This document shows positions 50,972 to 59,803 of a stretch of 64,000 bases of DNA, one piece after another; position 1 is the first letter of the stretch, and each line of letters opens with the position of its first letter. A model generated the notes under the pieces. It worked only from the letters and a program-made list of their open reading frames with translations. It did not search any database and had not been told where the DNA came from. Position numbers and translations under genes: made by a program. The stretch is from an uncultured Lachnospiraceae bacterium (lineage in GTDB: Bacteria; Bacillota; Clostridia; Lachnospirales; Lachnospiraceae), in NCBI GenBank assembly GCA_937920345.1, contig CALGVA010000066.1, forward strand, positions 78,645 through 142,644, read 5' to 3'.

Positions 50972-52804
50972 TTACGATTCATCCTTCCGCACGCATTCCT
51001 TGAAAATCCGATACAACGTCTCGTTCAGTTCCCTGATCGTATCCGGATCGATCTTCACAACTTCCCGGTCATACGTCATAACGCCGTTGATTTCCGTCTC
51101 GATATCGCTGACCTGTGTGTAGACCGCCGCGGACAGTCCTCTGGCCACATTCGGTAAGATTTCTTCTTCGATCAGTCTCCGGTAGCCGGCAGTCAATGCC
51201 GCCCCGGAAGCATAATGTCTGTAACCGAATTTACGCTTGCTGAACATATGTCCCGCCACCGGATAAGCATATCCGCCGTATTCCGTCAGCGCCACCACCC
51301 GGTCTTCCTGCGGTGTGACCGTAAGACCCCGTCTGTAGTTGTGTATGCTGTACATATCCCCGCCCTTCTGGTCAAACCAGCCGCAGGCCTGATTGATCAG
51401 CCGCGTTCTGTCCAGTCCGCGCAGCTTCTCCGTGATTCTGGCGGCATCAAACTGCCCCCATCCTTCGTTAAAAGGAACCCACACGGCAATGCACGGATGA
51501 TTATACAGCTGCTTTACCATCCCCGTCAGATCACGGCAGTACTGTCTCCTGCCCGCCGCATCCTCCCGCTTGAATCTCCGGTAATTGCTGTCGGACATTT
51601 CTCTGGCTATGCTGTCGGAGAAGTTCGCGATTCCTGCCACAAAAGCCATATTGTACGCACCGCCCCCGTTGGGCATGTCCTGCCACACAAGCATACCCAG
51701 TCTGTCACAGTGATAATAGAATCTCTCCGATTCCACTTTCACGTGTTTGCGGATCGTATTGTAACCCAGCTCTTTCTGCTTCCGGATGTCGCAGACCAGC
51801 GCCTCGTCTGCCGGCGGCGTCATCAGGCTCTCCGGCCAGTACCCCTGATCCAGCAATCCGTTAAAAAAGTAAGGTCTGTTATTCAGGAAAAATCTCAGGA
51901 TGCCGTTTCCATCTCTGCCGGCCGAAACCTTTCTCATGCCGAAATAAGAAGTGACCTCGTCATCACCCATTGCGATTTTCACATCATACAGAAAGGGATC
52001 TTCCGGCGACCATGACCGAAAGCCGTCCAGGCGGATCACACAATCCCTGTCCGGTTCCGTCTGCGCCTGCGCGATGATCCTGTTTGCGCCCATGACCGTT
52101 ATGTGCGCTGTCTGCCGATTTTCTTCCGCCTCTGCCGGACAGTCACATGCATGTGGATACATGCCCCCGGCCCTCACCCGTATTTTCACCGCACCCTCGT
52201 CATAGAGGGGCGTAATCTTGATCCACTCAATATAGGTTTCCGGCACACTCTCCATCCAGACCGTCTGCCAGATCCCGCTCTGCGGTGTATAGAACAGGGA
52301 ACTGAGTATCCCCTTTTTCGAAAGCTTCTGTTTGCCTCTCGCATGCGGACTCTGCTCCGTCTCGTCCGTGACACGAAGCGTCAGTTCATTTTCCTCCCGC
52401 AATGCATCTGTCACATCGAAAGAGAAGGGCAGATAGCCGCCCTTGTGACCACCTAACAGCGTGCCGTTTAAAAACACCTCACATTCCTGATCTACCGCCC
52501 CGAAATGCAGCAGTACGCGGCTCCTGCAAAATCCCGCCGGAAGACGAAACCTTTTCCGGTAATGCAGATACATGCCCGGCCGTAATTGTTCCTCTATCCC
52601 GGACAGAACAGTTTCCGGCGAAAACGGAACCAGTATTTTTCTGTCATACGCATGCGGCAGCACCCGGGCGTCCGGACTGATGCAGCAATCCCATTCCCCG
52701 TTCAGATTATAATAGCTGTCCCGCACCATACCCGGACGCGGATATTCCTGCCAGACCTTCTCCCGATCCAGTTCTTTGCCCCATCTGCTGCATAACCGTG
52801 TCAT
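50972..52804 (-). CDS. Glycoside hydrolase family 2 protein
   Basis: This glycosidase of about 610 residues has an N-terminal jelly roll (YYNLNGEWDCCI, DVTDALREENELTLRVTD), an Ig-like middle domain and a TIM barrel. The general acid Glu is in WVPFNEGWGQFD and the nucleophile Glu in VALTEYGGYAYP. The combination is that of GH2 enzymes (beta-galactosidase, glucuronidase, mannosidase). There is no signal peptide. It is divergent from a sugar-type MFS transporter, which may import its substrate. The sugar preference is not evident; the start at 52804 is the best-supported Met but earlier ones are possible. Confidence 0.88.
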   Translation of the reverse strand: MTRLCSRWGKELDREKVWQEYPRPGMVRDSYYNLNGEWDCCISPDARVLPHAYDRKILVPFSPETVLSGIEEQLRPGMYLHYRKRFRLPAGFCRSRVLLHFGAVDQECEVFLNGTLLGGHKGGYLPFSFDVTDALREENELTLRVTDETEQSPHARGKQKLSKKGILSSLFYTPQSGIWQTVWMESVPETYIEWIKITPLYDEGAVKIRVRAGGMYPHACDCPAEAEENRQTAHITVMGANRIIAQAQTEPDRDCVIRLDGFRSWSPEDPFLYDVKIAMGDDEVTSYFGMRKVSAGRDGNGILRFFLNNRPYFFNGLLDQGYWPESLMTPPADEALVCDIRKQKELGYNTIRKHVKVESERFYYHCDRLGMLVWQDMPNGGGAYNMAFVAGIANFSDSIAREMSDSNYRRFKREDAAGRRQYCRDLTGMVKQLYNHPCIAVWVPFNEGWGQFDAARITEKLRGLDRTRLINQACGWFDQKGGDMYSIHNYRRGLTVTPQEDRVVALTEYGGYAYPVAGHMFSKRKFGYRHYASGAALTAGYRRLIEEEILPNVARGLSAAVYTQVSDIETEINGVMTYDREVVKIDPDTIRELNETLYRIFKECVRKDES

Positions 52805-53023
52805 ATCGTTATACCCTTTCTGCGTATTTACCATCATATATGCATGATTATATATTGTAACAGATTATAGCATTCTTTCAAATCCTTTGCATCGCAATCC
52901 TTTCTGAAACCGCCGGGCGTACAGGATCTGCTGTCTGAAAACTATATCTTTTCCACAATTCCTGTGCTACAATATGTCTAAGTGTACACATTTTATCAAT
53001 ATCAAACTTATGGGGGATAAAGT

Positions 53024-54307
53024 ATGAAACTGAATTACAAACAAACCATTCTGATCGGTCTGGCCTTTCTGTCCATCTCAGCCTTCTGGCAGATGTATGA
53101 CAATATCATACCGCTGATCTTAAAGAACTCATTTGATCTGGGAGAGACCGTCACCGGTGTCATCATGGCGGCTGACAATGTTCTGGCATTGTTCCTGCTC
53201 CCGTTTTTCGGCTCGCTCTCGGACAGAACCCATACGAAGATCGGCAGGAGAATGCCTTTTATTCTGACCGGCACCGGACTGTCCGTCGTTTTCCTGTTGC
53301 TTTTGCCCGTCGCGGACCGGGGCAGAAACCTGCTGTTTTTTATAACTGTCCTCTTCCTCGTACTGCTGGCAATGGGACTCTACCGTTCCCCCTCCGTCGC
53401 ACTTATGCCGGATCTGACGCCGAAACCGCTGCGCAGCAAAGGAAACGCTGTAATCAATCTGATGGGTGCCGTGGGCGGCGTCTATTCGCTGATCATGATC
53501 CGGCTGCTTGTGGGCAGCGGTGCCACGCCTGATTATTTTCCGCTCTTTCTGTCTATCGGCCTGTTGATGGTTCTGTCGGTCGGAATCCTCTTTTGTACGG
53601 TAAAAGAAAACGGGGATGCGCAGAAGAAGAACGCCCTGAATGGTCCGGCTCAAATGAACGCCGCTGACGAAACAGCCGCAACCGGCGCTGCACTGGCGCC
53701 TGATGTCAGACGAAGCCTCGTCTTTATGCTGCTCTCCATCGCGCTCTGGTTTATCGCTTACAACGCTGTCACGACCGCTTTCTCCCGCTATGCCACCCAT
53801 GTATGGGGCATGGAGAACGGCGGTTACGCCAACTGCCTAATGGTAGCCACGGTAGCCGCTATTATCAGCTATATTCCGATCGGCGCCATTTCCAGTCATA
53901 TCGGCAGGAAGAAAACGATTCTTATCGGCGTAGCGCTGTTAGCGTTCTGTTATCTGTGCGCCGGTTTCTACAATAGCTACCATGTGACGATGAATCTCTT
54001 CTTCGGCATCATCGGCTTCGCATGGGCTGCCATTAACGTGAACTCTTTCCCTATGGTAGTGGAGATCGCCTCCTCCGGCGATGTTGGTAAATACACCGGA
54101 TACTACTATACCTTCTCAATGGCGGCACAGGTGGTCACACCGATCCTATCCGGATATCTGCTGGAACATGTCTCCTACCGGACGCTGTTTCCTTATTCCG
54201 TATTCTTCTCCGTTCTTGCATTCTTTACCATGCTGTTAGTAAAGCACGGCGATTCCCGCCCGGAGAAAAGAGGAAGCATGCTGGAGAATTTTGATGTGGA
54301 TGACTAA
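53024..54307 (+). CDS. MFS transporter, SLC45/GPH-like sugar carrier
   Basis: This 427-residue, 12-helix protein has FWQMYDNIIPLILKNSFDLGETVTGVIMAADNV at the N-terminus, the loop GSLSDRTHTKIGRRMPFIL (MFS motif A) and a second-half counterpart GAISSHIGRKKTILIG. It resembles disaccharide MFS carriers. It probably takes up a glycoside for the divergent GH2 enzyme. A GGGGGAT lies upstream of the ATG. Confidence 0.85.
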   Translation: MKLNYKQTILIGLAFLSISAFWQMYDNIIPLILKNSFDLGETVTGVIMAADNVLALFLLPFFGSLSDRTHTKIGRRMPFILTGTGLSVVFLLLLPVADRGRNLLFFITVLFLVLLAMGLYRSPSVALMPDLTPKPLRSKGNAVINLMGAVGGVYSLIMIRLLVGSGATPDYFPLFLSIGLLMVLSVGILFCTVKENGDAQKKNALNGPAQMNAADETAATGAALAPDVRRSLVFMLLSIALWFIAYNAVTTAFSRYATHVWGMENGGYANCLMVATVAAIISYIPIGAISSHIGRKKTILIGVALLAFCYLCAGFYNSYHVTMNLFFGIIGFAWAAINVNSFPMVVEIASSGDVGKYTGYYYTFSMAAQVVTPILSGYLLEHVSYRTLFPYSVFFSVLAFFTMLLVKHGDSRPEKRGSMLENFDVDD

Positions 54308-54317
54308 ATATCTCCGG

Positions 54318-56408
54318 TCACACAGGAGCCTTCACCTCTCCTTTGACCAGAACCATGGCGGAGACCGGCGCTACCTGCACCTGCCCGTCTGTTACGGAAC
54401 CAAGCGTCTCCATGCCTGCCTTCTGATCATTAATACAGATATTCCAGGTGCCTTCCGCGACACCGTAGCCGCGCTGATACAAATTGACTGTCCTGGTGTC
54501 TGCCGCGGCATTAAAGATCACCACAATACCGTCGGAAATCTCGCCTGCGATCTTATCTTTGCCGCCGATCACAAACATGACTGCTTCGTTTGTGATCCGG
54601 TGACAGCGCACACTCGCTTTCACATCGGCCGCCGATGTGAGACGCAGCGCGGCATGGTTCTTCCGGAATTGTATCAGTCCCTTATAGTAATCTCTTACAT
54701 TTCTGTACGCTTCCTTATCCAGATCGCCCCACTTAATGCTGTTGACAGAATCCGGAAGGTTATAGCTGTTCTCCTCCACACCGTGGTTCTCCAGGGTCGG
54801 TTTTAAACTCGGCTTCGTCCTGAGAATCTCCTCACCTGCATGAATCAGCGGTATCCCCTCCGCCGTCAGATAGATGGCCGCTGCAAGGTTATTCATCCGG
54901 ATGCGGTCTTCTACCGATGCATCCGGTCTGGATACGCTGATTTTATCCCACAGGGTATAGTTATCATGACAGGACGCATAATTTACCGTCTGGGCCGGAC
55001 TCTTACACCAATCGGTATCCGCCGTAAAGCACTTTGCAATCTGCTCTCCCAGGCCTGTCGCACCGGTCACGAATCCCTTATTCTTCGCCTTAAAGTTATT
55101 GCCCTTGATGGCATCCCTTATGGTATCACTGAAAAATGCAAAATCCGGTGTTTTATCGGCGTTTACCTGCGTCGCCATGGTGTAGCCTTCCTTGCTCAAC
55201 GCCGTATCCATGGTCCAGCCTTCCCCGTAAAATACTACGTCAGGATGTTTCTGATGTACCGTATTCACCACCTCATTGATGGTCTCGGTATCTAGCAGTC
55301 CTACCAGATCAAAACGAAAGCCGTCGATATGGTATTCATCCGCCCAGTAATTGACGGAATCTACAATATACTTTTTCACCATCACACGTTCGGATGCAGT
55401 GTCGTTGCCGCAGATCGAACCGTTTGAATAGCTGCCGTCCGCCTTCGTTCTTGAGAAATACTGCGGTACCAGCCGGTTAAAGCAGAATGCATCAGCATCA
55501 TATACGTGGTTATACACAACATCCATAATCACATTAATATTGTTATCGTGAAGCGTCTTCACCATCTGCTTCATTTCTTTTACTCTCACCGCACCATTAT
55601 AAGGATCGGTAGCATAAGAGCTTTCCGGCGTATTGTAGTTCTTCGGATCATAGCCCCAGTTAAACTGCGGCGTATCCGGCTTCGTCTCATCCACCGTCGC
55701 ATAATCATAGACCGGCAGCAGGTGCAGATGCGTCACGCCCAGATCTGTCAGATAATCCAGCCCTGTCGTCTGTCCGGTGGCATTTGTGGTACCTTTCTCT
55801 GTCAGTCCCAGGAATTTTCCTTTATTCGCATCTGAAATACCAGAAGACGCATCGATAGAAAAGTCCCTCACGTGAAGTTCGTATATAACGGAATCGTTAT
55901 AACGCATGCCCTGATTCGGGCCTCTGTCATTCGCCCAGTCCTCCGGGTTGGTGGAATCCAGATCAATGACCATGGCACGGTTTCCGTTTACGCCGGTGGT
56001 TCTGGCATAAGGATCGCAGGCTTCCGATTCCCTACCGTCCTGCACTGCTGTATAGGTATAATAGGTACCGTTTAAATCTCCCGCCTTTTCCGCAGACCAG
56101 ACGCCCTTTTCGCCCATTACCATTTCAATGGACTCGATCAGATCTTCTGTCCCTTCTGTGCCCGACTCGTACAGATTAACCTTCACTGCTTCCGCCGTAG
56201 GCGCCCATACCCTGAAAACCGTCTTTTCCCTGCTCCAGGAAGCGCCCAGATCGTTGCCGTCATAGGCATACTTCTCTTCAAATTCCTCTGTGGAATAGAT
56301 CTGCGGCCTCTCCACGACGGGCATACCGGTAACCACCTTGATTGTATTCTTCTTGTTGTAAACTGCTGAAATAACCTTCGCTCCGGGGAGCACATCATCT
56401 CTCAACAC
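54318..56408 (-). CDS. pulA: Type I pullulanase (GH13_14)
   Basis: This is a debranching enzyme of about 696 residues. It has a CBM48-like N-terminal domain (WSREKTVFRVWAPTAEAVKVNLYE), the type I signature FNWGYDPKNYNTPESSYAT, and GH13 regions DVVYNHVYD, GFRFDLVG (nucleophile Asp), YGEGW (acid Glu) and YASCHDNYTLWD (transition-state Asp). It hydrolyses alpha-1,6 links in pullulan, glycogen or limit dextrin. No signal peptide, so likely cytoplasmic glycogen or maltodextrin work. The GTG at 56408 has GGAGG 7 nt upstream; a GTG at 56438 with GGAG is an alternative start. Confidence 0.92.
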   Translation of the reverse strand: MLRDDVLPGAKVISAVYNKKNTIKVVTGMPVVERPQIYSTEEFEEKYAYDGNDLGASWSREKTVFRVWAPTAEAVKVNLYESGTEGTEDLIESIEMVMGEKGVWSAEKAGDLNGTYYTYTAVQDGRESEACDPYARTTGVNGNRAMVIDLDSTNPEDWANDRGPNQGMRYNDSVIYELHVRDFSIDASSGISDANKGKFLGLTEKGTTNATGQTTGLDYLTDLGVTHLHLLPVYDYATVDETKPDTPQFNWGYDPKNYNTPESSYATDPYNGAVRVKEMKQMVKTLHDNNINVIMDVVYNHVYDADAFCFNRLVPQYFSRTKADGSYSNGSICGNDTASERVMVKKYIVDSVNYWADEYHIDGFRFDLVGLLDTETINEVVNTVHQKHPDVVFYGEGWTMDTALSKEGYTMATQVNADKTPDFAFFSDTIRDAIKGNNFKAKNKGFVTGATGLGEQIAKCFTADTDWCKSPAQTVNYASCHDNYTLWDKISVSRPDASVEDRIRMNNLAAAIYLTAEGIPLIHAGEEILRTKPSLKPTLENHGVEENSYNLPDSVNSIKWGDLDKEAYRNVRDYYKGLIQFRKNHAALRLTSAADVKASVRCHRITNEAVMFVIGGKDKIAGEISDGIVVIFNAAADTRTVNLYQRGYGVAEGTWNICINDQKAGMETLGSVTDGQVQVAPVSAMVLVKGEVKAPV

Positions 56409-56635
56409 TCTTCTGCCTCCATTTATACCGAATTCCACATAATCTCATCTCCGGTAAACGCCTGATTCACTTTGATCCTGCGGCCTGTTCCCCGACATGC
56501 ACCGCATCACTTTCGTATCTTAGTTGATATCACTTTATCATTCTGTTTTCTTTCTTTCAACACTATTTTCGAAATAATACGAAAGTTTTTAGATCTGATT
56601 TTTGTGCATATTGTATAGTCATTTTTTCTATAAAT

Positions 56636-56742
56636 AAAAAATTGAGCTTCGCTCAATTGCGAGTTCCGCTGCGCGGACTCGGATAAGCGGAGGAATTTCC
56701 TATACCATAAAAAAGCCGTTTCTCCATACCGGGAAACGGCTT
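56636..56742 (-). repeat. Dispersed repeat copy plus terminator (copy 5)
   Basis: The core at 56639-56713 matches 40130-40206 almost base for base (TTGAGC/GCTCAA hairpin, GAGT...ACTC hairpin, CTATACC tail). It abuts a terminator stem GCCGTTTC/GAAACGGC (56715-56722, 56733-56740) that ends the lipoprotein gene on the minus strand. The rest of 56439-56635 holds nothing recognised. Confidence 0.7.
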
Positions 56743-56787
56743 GTCATATCACCCCCATTCCAGAGGGCGTTTGCACAACAACGTATT

Positions 56788-57546
56788 CTATTTTACATGG
56801 ATCGTAGCCGCACTTGCCTCATATTCCTCCATCCTGTCATAGTCACTCGTCTGGGAATAGATGACCATGTAGCTCTTATCTGCATTGATGATATACGCAA
56901 GCTGTGTAATCTGAATATCCTCTACCTGATAATGACACAGAATACGGAACGCCGGATAACCATCGATCTTTATACTCTCGAAACTGTCCACGTTTACCGC
57001 AATCTCTTCCTCATAAGTCTGACGGAGACTCTCCTGTGTCTGTTCCCTGAAAGTTTCCTGCGTCATCAACTGCAGCGATGTATCCTGCTCCATGACCGTA
57101 TAACAGATCGTGGATGCGTCTATGGGATAGCGGCCCGTCACATACATACCGGCCATTTCCTCAGACTCCTCAAATTCTTCCGGCAGATCGAAAGTGCAGC
57201 CCTTCGTGGTGCGTCTCGGCTCCATCACGGAAGTGTCCATATTGTTCTCTTCCAGAAGCTGTGCCGTGAGTTCCTGTCTGGTCTCCTCGTCGATCTCCAT
57301 CTGTGCCCTGGCCGCGCTGGTCTCTTCCGGTTTCAGCACCGTGATCTGTTCTGCAGCCTCTTCTGTCTGCGCCTGCGTCTCCACGGCTTCTTCCCCGCCA
57401 CAGCCCGCGGCGAGCAGCAGTCCTGCCGCCAGCAGACACACGACCACGCGCCCTCCTATGCCGCTGTATCCGGTGTCCGTAAGACCGGCCTTATGCCTCC
57501 TCCTGTCTATCCTTGCACACAGCGTGACAATTCGCTTATTTTTCAA
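56788..57546 (-). CDS. Hypothetical lipoprotein (252 aa)
   Basis: A signal peptide ends in lipobox LLAAGC (Cys near 48), preceded by an unusually long basic N-region (about 30 residues, RIDRRRHKAGL), so a later start is conceivable. After a Glu/Ala/Gln-rich linker comes a domain starting TTKGCTFDLPEEFEESEEMAGMYV with alternating polar strands. No family recognised. Surface-exposed solute-binding or envelope role is possible only as a guess. It ends at the terminator at 56715. Confidence 0.65.
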   Translation of the reverse strand: MKNKRIVTLCARIDRRRHKAGLTDTGYSGIGGRVVVCLLAAGLLLAAGCGGEEAVETQAQTEEAAEQITVLKPEETSAARAQMEIDEETRQELTAQLLEENNMDTSVMEPRRTTKGCTFDLPEEFEESEEMAGMYVTGRYPIDASTICYTVMEQDTSLQLMTQETFREQTQESLRQTYEEEIAVNVDSFESIKIDGYPAFRILCHYQVEDIQITQLAYIINADKSYMVIYSQTSDYDRMEEYEASAATIHVK

Positions 57547-57628
57547 GTTTATGTACCTCTTTTCTATGCTGTTTTATCCTTTTATATTATCCCGCGTGTT
57601 CTTCGTCATTCTTTTTCGTCTATGTAAT

Positions 57629-57676
57629 GCAGCAGTGTAACCACTGACGGCCTGGAATGCCCGGTCACACTGCTGC
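57629..57676. terminator. Long GC-rich hairpin
   Basis: 10-bp perfect arms GCAGCAGTGT/ACACTGCTGC (57629-57638, 57667-57676), extended inward by further pairing, after the DUF1540 gene and before the lipoprotein gene. It may be a terminator without a strong U tract. Confidence 0.45.
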
Positions 57677-57743
57677 ACACGTAAGCCGACGAGATCAGTG
57701 TTATTTGCACACTCTTCTGCGAACGGTTCGTTTCAGGTCAAAA

Positions 57744-58058
57744 CTATGCCTCTCTAAAAGTAGCACATTCCGTTCCCGCACAGGTGCTTGCGCCGCCACC
57801 CTTGATATCCACGTGCTCTGCATAGCACTTATAATTACTATTATACACACATTTGGTCGCTTCACAATCAATACTGATCGTTTGACAGGGATGCTCTAAG
57901 GAACTGGTATAAGCACCTTCCCGCTTCTGCGCAAAGCTCTCACAACATGTATCCGTACAGCAGTCCGCATGTTTGCCGCCCACCATAATATCGCCTTTGC
58001 AGCAGCATTTCTCCTTATTGTAGGAACAATTCTCAACTCCACATTTTAACTCCGCCAT
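57744..58058 (-). CDS. DUF1540 Cys-rich protein
   Basis: 104 residues with two DUF1540-like modules (CGVENCSYNKEKCCCKGDI and CEATKCVYNSNYKCYAEHVDIKG), each followed by a paired-Cys segment. At least 16 Cys in total. It likely binds metal. AGGAGG precedes the start at 58058. In related bacteria such proteins are often found in spores, in my recollection; no evidence for that here. Confidence 0.8.
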   Translation of the reverse strand: MAELKCGVENCSYNKEKCCCKGDIMVGGKHADCCTDTCCESFAQKREGAYTSSLEHPCQTISIDCEATKCVYNSNYKCYAEHVDIKGGGASTCAGTECATFREA

Positions 58059-58143
58059 AATAACCTCCTGTTCACCGCATATTGACATACGCTCACAGCG
58101 CATGTCTGTCTTCTTTGCCTACACAGGGTTATTATTGCCTCTG

Positions 58144-59802
58144 TCAATCAATCCTATACAGATTAAACCAATATCTTTCCAGCAGATAACTGCCTGTCTC
58201 CTCCACGTGCAGACCTGCCGCTTCCCACTCGTCCACAATATCCTCACGACTGTTGAAACTGCCGATAAACCAGACGGTTCTGCCTTCTCCTATCCACGCC
58301 TGAATCTGCGCCGTCTGCTCCACAACTCCATATGGTCTGACAATCTCCTGAATCAAAGTCTCCGGCATGCCGCACCAAAGATAACTGCCGGTCGTCTCGT
58401 CCATATAATAAGAAGTCACCGCCTGCACCTGATCAAAATTATAAATGACGATATCTTCCGCCGCAATGGAAGATAATGCCGTCTCCGTCTCCTGCATGAG
58501 CCTGATCTTGTACTCTTCCTCTCCCATAAAAGCACGGTAGTCGCGAAGACCGATGATCAGGGTGCCGATTGTAATTACAGCCATAAACAGCCGCCTGCGT
58601 TCTGTAAACAGCATATTCGTACATACCGCGAACCCCAGCCAGAAACACCCCAGCGCCGGAATCATATAGCGATAGACGAAAATCGGCCGCACAAGTACGG
58701 ATGCAATAAAACCAAAGAGCACCAGCCCGACCGGTACAAGGACTCCCGCAACTGCGAATCCGAAGTGGTGCAACTGCTTCTGCTCTGTTTCCTGTCCCTG
58801 GTATTGCTCCTTGTTTACCCCATCATTTACTAGTTTTCTATGTTTTTCTCTGCCATAATGGTATAGTTTGTGCGCCTGGTAGATAAAAACCGACACATAC
58901 ATTACAAACATGCCTATCGCAAGAATGATACTGAGCACCTCATTCGTAAACGCGGGCTTCATAATAAACTTCACACAGCCGCCCAGAGAACGCCAGGTCA
59001 GCGGAAGAATCCAATAATTCTCCCTCACTGCGGTAATCTGTCTGAATAGCGCATAGAGCCAGGGCGCATAGCCGACAGACGACAACACAACCCAGAACAG
59101 CCACTCTTTTATTCTCTGCCTGTCCTGCCGGATAAATACCACGAGTACATACAGATAGACCATGACTACCGCAACACATGCAAAGTATTGTGTATATGCG
59201 GCGGCAAGCCCATAGCACACCAGCGCAGCGGCGTGAATCTGCCGCATGTGCGCGCGGGCACATGCTGTCACCTTCCATCCGTCCACAGACTGCGTCGATG
59301 GCGCCCCGCTCCGCGCCGTAACGGTCCCGTAAGCATGTATAAACGCCGCCGTCACAAACAGCAAAGCCCAGCTGTACATGCGTACTTCCACAGTATATGC
59401 GCTAAGCTGCGGCATGGCAGTCACACAGAACAGAAACAGCCCGCCCGTAAAAATACCGAATCGCCTGCGCATAAAAGTCACACTGTAAATCAACAGCATA
59501 AAATACGGCAATACCGACACGACCTTGGCAGTCACGACCGGATTCGCCTGCGTCCAAATAAGTTTACATAACTCTACAAAAAATTTGACAATGCAATAAT
59601 ACAGCGGCGGATGCACATCCCGCGCTGTAAACGCAATTAAATCACCGCAGGAATGCTCTATCATTCCCACGGTGAAAAGTTCATCATACCAGATATCACT
59701 GCTGAAGCATAACATCAGGCTTTTGCACAGCATAATTACACTGATTCCCAGAAAGAGATATCCGAGGATATCCCTGCCCGGTGTCTTGTATTTTCGATTC
59801 AT
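58144..59802 (-). CDS. GT-C fold membrane glycosyltransferase (PMT/ArnT-like)
   Basis: A 552-residue protein with about 11 helices. The catalytic acidic motif is in the first outside loop (SSDIWYDELFTVGMIEH, DE pair). RDVHPPLYYCIVKFF and EVRMYSWALLFVTAA fit the GT39/GT83 lipid-phosphate-sugar glycosyltransferases. A C-terminal extracellular domain of about 130 residues ends the protein. It would transfer a sugar from polyprenyl-phosphate to a cell-surface acceptor. It starts 1 nt after the thrS stop, a likely read-through pair. Confidence 0.8.
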   Translation of the reverse strand: MNRKYKTPGRDILGYLFLGISVIMLCKSLMLCFSSDIWYDELFTVGMIEHSCGDLIAFTARDVHPPLYYCIVKFFVELCKLIWTQANPVVTAKVVSVLPYFMLLIYSVTFMRRRFGIFTGGLFLFCVTAMPQLSAYTVEVRMYSWALLFVTAAFIHAYGTVTARSGAPSTQSVDGWKVTACARAHMRQIHAAALVCYGLAAAYTQYFACVAVVMVYLYVLVVFIRQDRQRIKEWLFWVVLSSVGYAPWLYALFRQITAVRENYWILPLTWRSLGGCVKFIMKPAFTNEVLSIILAIGMFVMYVSVFIYQAHKLYHYGREKHRKLVNDGVNKEQYQGQETEQKQLHHFGFAVAGVLVPVGLVLFGFIASVLVRPIFVYRYMIPALGCFWLGFAVCTNMLFTERRRLFMAVITIGTLIIGLRDYRAFMGEEEYKIRLMQETETALSSIAAEDIVIYNFDQVQAVTSYYMDETTGSYLWCGMPETLIQEIVRPYGVVEQTAQIQAWIGEGRTVWFIGSFNSREDIVDEWEAAGLHVEETGSYLLERYWFNLYRID

Positions 59803-59803
59803 A

